Positions 1 to 6,420 of a stretch of DNA of 7,597 nt are shown one piece after another. The DNA comes from Clostridia bacterium (GTDB lineage Bacteria > Aerophobota > Aerophobia > Aerophobales > AE-B3A). Location: assembly GCA_009618505.1 (NCBI GenBank), contig WJOQ01000195.1, positions 1-7,597 of the forward strand, in the 5' to 3' direction. The position numbers and the translations under genes are program-made. Position 1 is the first letter of the stretch. Each line of letters begins with the position of its first letter. The notes under the pieces were generated by a model, which was given only the letters and a program-made list of their open reading frames with translations, had not been told where the DNA came from and ran no database searches.

Positions 1-1
1 G

Positions 2-607
2 GTTCAGGAAAAAAGCTATTCTGAGCATCTGAGAATTTTAGAGCGTTCTTTTAAACTGGCAAAAATGTTTGACACCAACATTGTACGTACTTTCTCGTTT
101 TGGAGAAGAGGAAATTTAAGCGAAGAAATCCTGGGGGAAATTTTGCAGATGTTTGAAGTTCCTATAAAAAGAGCTGAGGAAGAAAATATTGTTTTGGCTT
201 TAGAAAATGAGCATGAGTGTTTTATAGGAAATGGTGAGGAATCCCGGCGGTTTCTGGATCGCATCTCCTCAAAAAATGTAGGACTGATTTGGGACCCCGG
301 CAATGCATATTTTTTGGGAGAAGTTCCCTATCCTGATGGTTACGAGCTCATTAAAGATCGGATAGTTCATGTTCATGTTAAAGATGCCGGAAAAGATAAG
401 AATGGCAAGCCCATTTGGCTACCGGTAGGCAGAGGAGAAATTAATTTTAAAGGACAGCTTCAAGCTTTACGGGAGGATAATTTTTCGGGAGTTATCTCCC
501 TGGAGACACATTATGTTCCTAAAGGCGGCTCTCAAGAGGAGGGAACCCGAGAATCATTTTCCGGTATGAAGTCTATCTTGCAATCGCTGGGGATTGAAAC
601 AGGATAA
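2..607 (+). CDS. sugar (phosphate) isomerase/epimerase, TIM-barrel AP-endonuclease-2 family; 5' end missing
   Basis: The reading frame is open from base 2, with no start visible, so the gene begins outside the window. The 201 residues present are the C-terminal part of a xylose-isomerase-like TIM barrel; family members usually have about 270-290 residues. The four expected divalent-metal positions are visible on successive strands: Glu68 in LALENEH, Asp98 in WDPGN, His123/His125 in HVHVKD and Glu168 in SLETHY. A GRGE motif lies just before the last strand. Known relatives interconvert keto- and aldo-sugars or epimerise keto-sugars; the substrate here cannot be read from sequence. The first internal ATG (nt 65) has no good ribosome binding site and falls inside the barrel, so it is not the start. 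The stop is followed directly by an aldo/keto reductase remnant. Its place beside uxaC and a GH4 gene suggests a role in the same sugar-acid pathway, which is inference. It is related to, but clearly different from, the isomerase at 3713-4555. Confidence 0.85.
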   Translation, partial: VQEKSYSEHLRILERSFKLAKMFDTNIVRTFSFWRRGNLSEEILGEILQMFEVPIKRAEEENIVLALENEHECFIGNGEESRRFLDRISSKNVGLIWDPGNAYFLGEVPYPDGYELIKDRIVHVHVKDAGKDKNGKPIWLPVGRGEINFKGQLQALREDNFSGVISLETHYVPKGGSQEEGTRESFSGMKSILQSLGIETG

Positions 608-610
608 TAC

Positions 611-829
611 GGATTACCAGCAGAAGGAAAAACTGGCTATGCTGAAGTGTCCAAAATTTTAAGGTAGAACAACTTAAACGCATTCCACCCATTCATCCCG
701 TAGCATTATTACAACCTACCTGGAGTATACTTGAGCGTAGTATTGAAAATGAACTGCCTAGCTACTGTAGCTAACAATATTGGAGTGGTTGTATATAGCA
801 ACTCACTTTCAGATTATGCTCAAATTAAG
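611..829 (+). pseudogene. remnant of an aldo/keto reductase (central segment, two frameshifts)
   Basis: Translating across three frames gives a continuous aldo/keto reductase core. Frame 611-652 reads EGKTGYAEVS, matching the family's GK-x-x-Y-x-GVS segment. Frame 655-768 reads NF-KVEQLKRI, then IHPVALLQP, then LERSIENELPSYC, matching the SNF...VEQL and LQPxYxLLxRxIExExLPYC segments. Frame 773-799 reads NNIGVVVYS, the next conserved strand. Frameshifts lie near 653-654 and 769-772. Beyond Tyr-Ser the likeness fades. Only about 70 of some 320 residues remain; the catalytic Tyr/Lys/His/Asp N-terminal half and the C-terminal cofactor loop are gone, so this cannot be a working enzyme. It fills the gap between the first isomerase and uxaC, which suggests that an oxidoreductase gene once stood here and was mostly deleted. 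The matches are to remembered family consensus, not to a search. Confidence 0.75.
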
Positions 830-833
830 GTAC

Positions 834-839
834 AAGGAG
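834..839 (+). promoter_or_regulatory. ribosome binding site deciding the uxaC start
   Basis: AAGGAG at 834-839 lies 9 nt before the GTG at 849. The other in-frame candidates, TTG at 780 and ATG at 816, have no purine-rich site in front of them and lie inside the aldo/keto reductase remnant. This motif therefore fixes GTG 849 as the likely start. Confidence 0.7.
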
Positions 840-848
840 ATAGAGCTG

Positions 849-2300
849 GTGGATGAGGAATTTCTAGGCACTAATTGGCTGCTGGATACACCTGAGGGGG
901 TAAGATTATACCAGGATGTGGCAGTTCCATTTAGAGAAAGAGTTGGGATTGTTGATGTACATACGCATCATAATTTAAGACAAATCGTAGAAAATAAGCC
1001 TTTCCCCAATATCTGGAGAGCTGAAGTTCTTGAGGAAAGAAAAGAATACGCAAATTGCGATCATTACATCATCCAATTAGCGGCCAAATCTCTCCACTTT
1101 TCTCAAGCCCTTGCAAGGGACTCCAATATCTCAGATTATGATAAGTGGATGGCCCTAAGTAAAGTTTTCCCCGACCTTGAGGGAAATCATGTTCATCAGT
1201 GGCTCCACCTCGACTTAAAAAGAGTATTTGGGATTGAAGATCTATTAAGTGCCAGGACAGGGCAGAAGATATGGAAAGCTGCAATCAAGTGTTTAAAGCA
1301 AAAGGAAATGCTGCCGCAGGCGATACTTAAAACAGCGGGAGCAAGAATTATCTGTACGACCGATGATCCGGCAGATGATTTAACTTATCATAACACGGCC
1401 AAAAACATAGATGGCATTACTTTTCTGCCTACTTTTAGGCCGGATGCTTATTACAACGTCTTTGATAGAAGTTGGAGGTTAAAGATTGAAAAGATTTGCC
1501 AGTTATCCGGCCAGGATACAACTCTCAAAGGTCTGGTTGAGGCCCTAAAAATAAGACACACCTTTTTTGCCAAAATGGGAGCAAGGGCTAGCGATCATGG
1601 CTTGCTGGAACCTTATGGTTTAGAAGTTAGCCAGAGAAGAGCTGAGCGAATTTTCAGGCAAGTTTATGAGGGAAAAGAAAAATTTGCTACAAAATCTCCT
1701 GAAACGAAAGAGTTCATCTCATATATGATGCACAAGTTTTGTGAAATGAATCAAGAAAAAGGTATGGTCACTCAAATACATTATGGTGCTGTTAGAAATG
1801 CAAATGAGCATTTGCTCCGAAACTGGGGAGTCGATGTTGGGGGTGATGTTGCAGGGGAGAATGTCAATATTGTTGAAAATCTAAAGCCTTTACTGTCCAG
1901 ATTTTTTAGCGGGAAAAGTGATAGTCAAGCTCACCTGGTGCTCTATCCGATGAACCAAATATTCACCCATACTAACTTAGCACTAGAAAGAGCATTTCCC
2001 AATGTTCATTCCGGATTTCCCTGGTGGCATAATGATGCTCCTTATGTGATGGAGCACTATCTACTTCACATGGCAGGATCCTGCCTACTTACCTCCAGTG
2101 CAGGTCCTGTCGGTGATGGAAGAAAGATTCTCTCGGAAGGAAGCAGATTTGAAGTTTTTGATAGAATAATTTGCAAAGCAGTCGGGAAACTTATCTCAAC
2201 CGGACAGATCTCATATGATGGCGGGGTAAGAGCAGTAAAGAAATTGATGTATGAGAATCAGGTAAGATTTTTTAATTTAAGAGAAGTACTTGGTAGATAA
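849..2300 (+). CDS. uxaC: uronate (glucuronate/galacturonate) isomerase
   Basis: Cytoplasmic metal-dependent isomerase of the amidohydrolase superfamily (EC 5.3.1.12). It converts D-glucuronate to D-fructuronate and D-galacturonate to D-tagaturonate, the first step of hexuronate breakdown. From GTG 849 the protein has 483 residues, near the usual 450-480. Visible family marks: DEEFLGTNWLL at the N-terminus; the His-x-His metal motif at His38/His40 (VDVHTHH); IVENKPFPNIW; the strand CTTDDP (about 169-174) with FLPTFRPDA after it; ASDH (247-250); TQIHYG with His311; PWWHND (391-396). Overall it follows the Thermotoga-type UxaC. One oddity: the usual TDSR segment is replaced by GDGR (Asp423, Arg425). 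A longer frame exists from TTG 780 (506 residues), but the extra residues are aldo/keto reductase remnant read out of frame. The gene is followed after 56 nt by the GH4 gene, and a hairpin spans its stop codon. Confidence 0.93.
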   Translation: MDEEFLGTNWLLDTPEGVRLYQDVAVPFRERVGIVDVHTHHNLRQIVENKPFPNIWRAEVLEERKEYANCDHYIIQLAAKSLHFSQALARDSNISDYDKWMALSKVFPDLEGNHVHQWLHLDLKRVFGIEDLLSARTGQKIWKAAIKCLKQKEMLPQAILKTAGARIICTTDDPADDLTYHNTAKNIDGITFLPTFRPDAYYNVFDRSWRLKIEKICQLSGQDTTLKGLVEALKIRHTFFAKMGARASDHGLLEPYGLEVSQRRAERIFRQVYEGKEKFATKSPETKEFISYMMHKFCEMNQEKGMVTQIHYGAVRNANEHLLRNWGVDVGGDVAGENVNIVENLKPLLSRFFSGKSDSQAHLVLYPMNQIFTHTNLALERAFPNVHSGFPWWHNDAPYVMEHYLLHMAGSCLLTSSAGPVGDGRKILSEGSRFEVFDRIICKAVGKLISTGQISYDGGVRAVKKLMYENQVRFFNLREVLGR

Positions 2301-2325
2301 AAAGGAGCTTAACTCAAGTCCTTTT
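2300..2325 (+). other. intercistronic hairpin between uxaC and the GH4 gene
   Basis: The last base of the uxaC stop codon begins an inverted repeat. AAAAGGA and CTT (2300-2306, 2308-2310) pair with AAG and TCCTTTT (2316-2325), with G2307 bulged and a 5-nt loop, giving 10 base pairs. Only four T follow within the stem itself and no further T-run exists, so a strong terminator is unlikely. It could be an attenuator, a processing site or an mRNA-stabilising element that sets different levels of the isomerase and the hydrolase. That role is inference. Confidence 0.4.
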
Positions 2326-2356
2326 CTAGGATATAAATAAGCAAGGAGGAAATTAT

Positions 2357-3700
2357 ATGAAAAGAATAAAAATCACTTTAATTGGAGGCGGGAGTCTTGA
2401 ATGGACTCCTAAACTTCTGGCAGACCTTGCATTAACCGATGAGCTCAAGGGAAGCCATATCTGTCTTCATGATATAGACAAGGAAGCATTAAGTCTTATG
2501 CACCGTTTAGGCAAGAAAATAATTAAACAGGCAGGGAACGATTCTCATCTTAGCAGTACTACTTCACTGGAGGAGGCGCTGGAGGATACAGATTACGTCG
2601 TCCTGTCTATTTCTGCTGGTGGACTGGCTACCATGCGGTATGATTTAGAGATACCTTTAAAATACGGCGTTTATCAATCGGTGGGAGACACAGTAGGCCC
2701 AGGAGGACTGAGCAGGGCGCTAAGAAGTATTCCAGTCGTGGTGCGGATCGCAAAAAAAATGGAAAGCTTGTGTCCGGATGCTTGGCTCATCAATTACACA
2801 AACCCCATGAGCACTCTCTGTCGAGCAATCAACAAAACAACACGCATCAAGACTGTGGGTCTTTGTCATGAACTTCTTTTTGTTCTGCGAACGCTCAAAA
2901 GAATTTTTAAAGTGAAAGAAGATCCGGATATCCATGTAAAAACAGCAGGAATAAACCATTTTACCTGGATCCTCGAGCTGGAGATAAAAGATAAGGATGG
3001 GTTTCCCCTTTTAAAGGAATACATCGAACGAGAGCAGGAAAAATTAAAAAAACAGGTCAATAGTTTGGACTGGAAAAGTCTGAATCCGTTTAAAGATAAT
3101 AATCTTTTGAAATTTGAGCTGTTCAAAACCTATGGATTCCTTCCTGCCGAGGGAGATAGACACGTAGCTGAATTTTTCCCTTGCTTCTTAACCGAAAAAA
3201 CTTCTGCTGGAAAAAAGTATGGAATAAAGCTTACCAGAATCGAGGATAGGTTAGAAAGGATTGAAAGGGGAAGAGCAGAAGTTCAATCTATGATAGATGG
3301 AAACCAATCAATAAGCCTAGAGTGCTCGGGGGAGAAGGCATGTGATATCATCTCTGCCATTGCTATTGGGAAAGATAGTACATTGATGATGAACTTACCC
3401 AATCGAGGACAAATTGCCAATCTTCCATCAGAGGTAATAGTGGAGACTGCAGGTTTAGTAAATGCAAATGGAGTGCATCCTGTTTCAGTAGGAGAGATGC
3501 CTCCTGGGATACTTGGGTTAACGTTAGAACACATAACAAATCAGGAGATGATTGTTGAGGCCGCTTTGACTGGCAACAAAAAGTTGGCCCTACAGGCCTT
3601 AGTCAATGACCCCTTAGTTAAAAATTGTCAGGATGCTGCCAAGATGCTTGATGAGCTCCTGCAAGCAAATGCTGATTATTTACCCCAATTCCGGCTTTGA
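2357..3700 (+). CDS. family 4 glycoside hydrolase (NAD- and Mn-dependent alpha-glucosidase / alpha-glucuronidase / alpha-galacturonidase type)
   Basis: Cytoplasmic glycosidase of family GH4, which cleaves glycosides by transient NAD-dependent oxidation at C3 of the sugar with a divalent metal. The protein has 447 residues, a normal length. It shows an N-terminal Rossmann fold with the dinucleotide motif IGGGS (9-13) and an acidic residue at the end of strand 2 (HDID, 38-41). NYTNP (146-150) is the family substrate/cofactor motif. Cys170-His171 (GLCHELL) and His201 (GINHF) are the metal and active-site residues. YG...GDRHVAEF (259-273) follows. GH4 branches differ just after Cys-His; the Glu here is closest to the CHE form known in AglA-like alpha-glucosidases, but the uxaC neighbour favours a uronide substrate. 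The start is clear: AAGGAGG at 2343-2349, 7 nt before ATG. The isomerase gene follows 12 nt after the stop, implying co-translation. Family confidence is high; exact substrate confidence is low. Confidence 0.93.
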   Translation: MKRIKITLIGGGSLEWTPKLLADLALTDELKGSHICLHDIDKEALSLMHRLGKKIIKQAGNDSHLSSTTSLEEALEDTDYVVLSISAGGLATMRYDLEIPLKYGVYQSVGDTVGPGGLSRALRSIPVVVRIAKKMESLCPDAWLINYTNPMSTLCRAINKTTRIKTVGLCHELLFVLRTLKRIFKVKEDPDIHVKTAGINHFTWILELEIKDKDGFPLLKEYIEREQEKLKKQVNSLDWKSLNPFKDNNLLKFELFKTYGFLPAEGDRHVAEFFPCFLTEKTSAGKKYGIKLTRIEDRLERIERGRAEVQSMIDGNQSISLECSGEKACDIISAIAIGKDSTLMMNLPNRGQIANLPSEVIVETAGLVNANGVHPVSVGEMPPGILGLTLEHITNQEMIVEAALTGNKKLALQALVNDPLVKNCQDAAKMLDELLQANADYLPQFRL

Positions 3701-3712
3701 GGAGAAGAAAAG

Positions 3713-4555
3713 ATGAAAATAAGCGTATTTACGGTCATTACTCCGGAATTCACGCCCGAAGAGGTAGTGAAAAGATTAGCCCATCTTAGATATGAGGCAG
3801 TTGAGTGGAGAGTAGTGACAGTTTTAAAAGAAAATGAACAGGAAACTTCTTTCTGGAAAGGTAATAAATGCACTCTTTCTCTTGAAACTCTGGAAGAAAA
3901 AGCAGATTATATCAAAGGGATAACAGAAGCAGTCGGGCTAGAAATCTGCAACCTGGCTACCTATTTAAAGCCGAATGAATTTGGAAAAATAGAAAAAGCG
4001 ATGCAAGCAGCTAAAATTATGGAATGTCCTCAGATAAGGATAAACGCTCCCTCTTATGAGCCAGGAAACAGCTATAATAGTCTGTTTCAAGAGACACGAA
4101 AAAACTTAGAAAAAGTCGAAAAAATTGCCTCTAAATATGGTATAAAGGCTCTTTTAGAACTGCATATGGGAAATATTATACCCAGTGCTTCTGCGGCTCG
4201 CCGTCTTATCTCCTCCTTTGATCCTAGATATATTGGACTCATTTACGATCCGGGAAATATGATCCAGGAAGGATATGAAAATTGGCACATGGGAACGGAG
4301 CTTCTGGGAGAATATTTAGCCCACGTTCACGTTAAGAATTCCAAGTGGATGATTGAAAAGAAAAACGAAAAGGGGGTTTTCTTCTGGGGGCCTACTTGGG
4401 CTCGGTTAAAGGAAGGAATTGTTGACTGGGAAGAGGTTATGAATGGCCTCAAGGCGGTAGGTTACAAGGGATATCTTTCTCTTGAGGATTTCTCAGATAT
4501 TCCGACTGAGAAGAAATTAAACCAGGATATAGAATATCTTAAAAGTCTTAAGTAA
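3713..4555 (+). CDS. sugar (phosphate) isomerase/epimerase, TIM-barrel AP-endonuclease-2 family
   Basis: A full-length 280-residue xylose-isomerase-like TIM barrel, probably cytoplasmic. The four metal ligands typical of the fold are visible: Glu149 (LLELHMG), Asp179 (YDPGN), His204/His206 (HVHVKN) and Glu258 (SLEDF). HMG with His151 sits where many epimerase relatives have a catalytic or binding residue. The start is supported by GGAG at 3701-3704, directly after the GH4 stop and 8 nt before ATG. The 12-nt gap implies one mRNA and coupled translation. The insert of about 25 residues between His206 and the last strand (rich in Lys and aromatic residues) differs from the upstream copy, so the two are probably not redundant. 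The substrate is not known. A role on the sugar released by the GH4 enzyme, or on a 3-keto or keto-uronate intermediate, is inference from context. Confidence 0.9.
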   Translation: MKISVFTVITPEFTPEEVVKRLAHLRYEAVEWRVVTVLKENEQETSFWKGNKCTLSLETLEEKADYIKGITEAVGLEICNLATYLKPNEFGKIEKAMQAAKIMECPQIRINAPSYEPGNSYNSLFQETRKNLEKVEKIASKYGIKALLELHMGNIIPSASAARRLISSFDPRYIGLIYDPGNMIQEGYENWHMGTELLGEYLAHVHVKNSKWMIEKKNEKGVFFWGPTWARLKEGIVDWEEVMNGLKAVGYKGYLSLEDFSDIPTEKKLNQDIEYLKSLK

Positions 4556-4671
4556 TGGAAGATCACCACCATGGTCGACTTCCTTCTCCCTACCTTATCG
4601 CATTTGTCCTCTTCTGTATAACAGCATGTCACCGGCTAGTTTCTTCCTACCAAAAGTCCTTGTTCAACAAT

Positions 4672-4677
4672 TAGGAG
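4672..4677 (+). promoter_or_regulatory. ribosome binding site deciding the MFS start
   Basis: TAGGAG at 4672-4677 lies 5 nt before ATG 4683. The upstream in-frame ATG at 4626 lacks any such site and would add 19 residues in front of what looks like the natural short cytoplasmic N-terminus, so 4683 is preferred. Confidence 0.65.
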
Positions 4678-4682
4678 CTTTT

Positions 4683-5819
4683 ATGCAAAAATCTAAGAAA
4701 GACACCCTACTTTTACTTTCCCTAGCTCACGGTTCCAACGATATATGCTGGATGATGGTTCCTCTTCTCCTGCCTCTGATTAGAAGAGAGCTTCATCTTA
4801 CTTATACACAGAGCGGCCTGCTCCTTAGCTGTTTCTCTGTTGCTTTTTCAGTCTTTTCTATCCTAAGTGGCCATTTAGGAGATATATACAAAGCCAGGAG
4901 AGTTCTTTCTTTTGGCTTCCTCTTCACGGCAGCTATATTCCCTCTATTACTTCTTAGCCAGTCCTACTTTCAGATAATAGCAGTTCTGGTCCTGGCGGCT
5001 ATCGGAGTGAGTGTTTTTCACCCGGTAGGAACAGCTTTAGTAAGTCGGAACTGGCAAAAGGGCATCTCTTTTGGGTTTTTTGAAGCAACAGGTTGTCTGG
5101 GAATCCTAATTATGACTCTCTTGTTCAGTTCCCTGGTAACTTCCTTGGGATGGCGGTTAACCTCCTTAATTTTAGCTGCTCCGAGCTTGCCCATCGGTTT
5201 AGCTTTCCTAGTTTCTCACCTGAATCTGGAACATTCAGATTTAATGGCTCGGCCAAAGGTTGTTCCTGCAAAATCAAAATCTCTTGGCCTTTTCTATTTT
5301 GCTCGGATGGCTCAGATATTTGGAGGTGTAGCTATTGGATTTTTCTTACCTCTATTTGCTGTAGATGTAGGAGGGTTCGCCCCCGAGAAAGCTTCTTTTT
5401 TCCCGCTCTTCACTTGGCTAGGAGCCGTACCCGGAATGTTAGTATGTGGTGCACTCTCTGATCACTATTCTCCGCTGAAGATAATTTTTGTCCTGGTTTT
5501 AATTAATATACTCACAATTTTTGCTGTCACTTTACCCCTTCCTCTCCTGGCAATCTTTGTTCTTCTTACAGCGTTAGGTTTTTCTGGCTCAGGAACCTGG
5601 CCTGCTCAGAATGTATGGCTGAGTCGAGTCACCTCTGAGAAAACTCGAGGAAGAACATTTGGCCGGCTGATTAGCTTAGTCAACCTAGCTCAGGCTTTTT
5701 CACCTCTTCTTTTTGGTTTCCTTGCTGATAAGTGGGGGCTTATTAGTGCTTTCCGATGGGCTATTCTGCCCATAGCAGTAGGGGCTCTGTGTTTAGGTAG
5801 GTTAATGAGCAAAGAATAG
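4683..5819 (+). CDS. major facilitator superfamily transporter, Fsr-like
   Basis: An inner-membrane carrier of 378 residues with about 12 hydrophobic segments split by a hydrophilic central loop (about 180-200), the standard 6+6 MFS layout. The basic N-terminus (MQKSKKD) fits a cytoplasmic end. GHLGDIYKARR (63-73), between segments 2 and 3, is the family motif A; a weaker copy, SDHYSPLK (259-266), sits at the equivalent place in the second half. The opening AHGSND and the GVSVFHPVGTALV stretch (108-120) resemble the fosmidomycin-resistance (Fsr) branch of MFS. That branch label does not define the substrate here. Placed at the end of a uronide/sugar cluster, it most likely imports the glycoside or sugar acid or exports a side product; this is inference. 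It lies 127 nt after the isomerase and is followed at once by a hairpin. Confidence 0.88.
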   Translation: MQKSKKDTLLLLSLAHGSNDICWMMVPLLLPLIRRELHLTYTQSGLLLSCFSVAFSVFSILSGHLGDIYKARRVLSFGFLFTAAIFPLLLLSQSYFQIIAVLVLAAIGVSVFHPVGTALVSRNWQKGISFGFFEATGCLGILIMTLLFSSLVTSLGWRLTSLILAAPSLPIGLAFLVSHLNLEHSDLMARPKVVPAKSKSLGLFYFARMAQIFGGVAIGFFLPLFAVDVGGFAPEKASFFPLFTWLGAVPGMLVCGALSDHYSPLKIIFVLVLINILTIFAVTLPLPLLAIFVLLTALGFSGSGTWPAQNVWLSRVTSEKTRGRTFGRLISLVNLAQAFSPLLFGFLADKWGLISAFRWAILPIAVGALCLGRLMSKE

Positions 5820-5849
5820 TACGACTCTGTACTCCACCTGGAGTCGTGC
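5819..5849 (+). terminator. hairpin directly after the MFS stop, probable end of the transcription unit
   Basis: ACGACTC (5821-5827) pairs perfectly with GAGTCGT (5841-5847). The stem extends through T5820-G5848 and G5819-C5849 to about 9 pairs with a 13-nt loop. No T-run follows, so it is not a textbook intrinsic terminator. It may act with Rho, or simply protect the 3' end. Confidence 0.4.
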
Positions 5850-5914
5850 ATAAACGAAGTAGTCCCGTTATTTTAGATTATCAGAAATTGTGCCTTTAAG
5901 AGAAGGAGGCAGAT

Positions 5915-6103
5915 ATGAACAAAGAAAGAATAGCAAGGATCGATAACAATGAAGAAGTAAAGGAGTTGCTTCTACCTCATTGTCGCCTGAAATATGGAGA
6001 TAAAATGCCCTGCATGCGTCTAATGAGCTCCCATACTAAGCTGTTATATGGAGGAATAGGAATCCATATTTTAAATGTTATAATAGGATTGTCCATAATT
6101 TAA
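5915..6103 (+). CDS. small protein of unknown function, 62 residues
   Basis: I do not recognise this protein. A very strong ribosome binding site, AAGGAGG at 5903-5909, sits 5 nt before ATG, which is the main reason to believe it is translated. The N-terminal half is charged and probably helical (KERIARIDNNEEVKELLL). The middle has two cysteines 10 apart (Cys23 in PHCR and Cys33 in MPCM). The last 20 residues (43-62) are almost all hydrophobic with several Gly, enough for one membrane-spanning or membrane-inserting helix at the very C-terminus. It stands alone: a hairpin separates it from the MFS gene and about 650 bases without a gene follow. It could be a tail-anchored small membrane protein, a small peptide of a regulatory or toxin type, or the N-terminus of a decayed gene. 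No promoter is obvious. Confidence 0.5.
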   Translation: MNKERIARIDNNEEVKELLLPHCRLKYGDKMPCMRLMSSHTKLLYGGIGIHILNVIIGLSII

Positions 6104-6420
6104 CCCAAAGAGAGAATTGTTTAGGTTAACCTTGCAGGATGATACAAATCGCAAAAATAGAGTTAACCGTACAGGGTTTGACTTTTCGCCATAGTAACAA
6201 CTTTTCTTTGATTTTAAACACTCCGCTCTACTGATTATTGAATCTGTAATGATGTGATTCCGCTCTGCACAGAGAATCTTTCTAATCCCACTTAATTGTA
6301 GTAAATAACCTTATTTTACCTCCCAAAATAAACGCCATTTCGATATCTCCGGTTCTCCAAATCCTCTTAAATAATTCGTGTCAAGCCGTTGGATCAGAGA
6401 ACTCTGAAAAACTCCAATTT
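6104..6420. other. gene-free stretch with short repeats, no coding sequence found
   Basis: No frame on either strand holds a convincing protein, and I recognised no gene remnant or tRNA. It contains a 14-nt imperfect direct repeat (GTTAACCTTGCAGG at 6125-6138 and GTTAACCGTACAGG at 6162-6175, 12 of 14 equal), a hairpin at 6256-6278, and a 14-bp inverted repeat TCAGAG-AA-CTCTGA at 6394-6407. The stretch is AT-rich and may be old insertion debris. Confidence 0.5.
6256..6278 (+). terminator. possible weak terminator hairpin
   Basis: GATT (6256-6259) pairs with AATC (6275-6278), and inside it CTCT (6263-6266) pairs with AGAG (6271-6274) around a GCAC loop. TTTCT follows. The stem is short and interrupted and lies about 150 nt after the small gene, so a terminator role is only possible. 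Confidence 0.25.

Noticed and set aside
16..303. 95-codon frame on the minus strand
   Set aside because: It lies antisense to the first isomerase, whose conserved metal motifs prove the plus-strand reading; no ribosome binding site or recognisable protein.
1069..1284. Minus-strand frame inside uxaC
   Set aside because: Shadow of a clearly conserved gene.
2720..3534. Three minus-strand frames inside the GH4 gene
   Set aside because: All lie antisense to conserved GH4 sequence and none has a family resemblance.
3676..3873. Minus-strand frame across the GH4-isomerase junction
   Set aside because: Antisense shadow covering a normal short operon junction.
4557..4583. Imperfect inverted repeat GGAAG...CTTCC after the second isomerase
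   Set aside because: Only 5 bp of outer stem, with mismatches inside and no T-run; too weak to call a terminator.
4626..4682. N-terminal extension of the MFS protein from ATG 4626
   Set aside because: No ribosome binding site; ATG 4683 has TAGGAG 5 nt upstream and gives the usual short basic N-terminus.
5093..5461. 122-codon plus-strand frame inside the MFS gene
   Set aside because: An alternative frame rich in Ser, Phe and Cys with no ribosome binding site; the transporter frame explains the region.
6394..6407. Inverted repeat TCAGAG-AA-CTCTGA as a terminator
   Set aside because: The 2-base centre leaves little room for a loop and no T-run follows on either strand.
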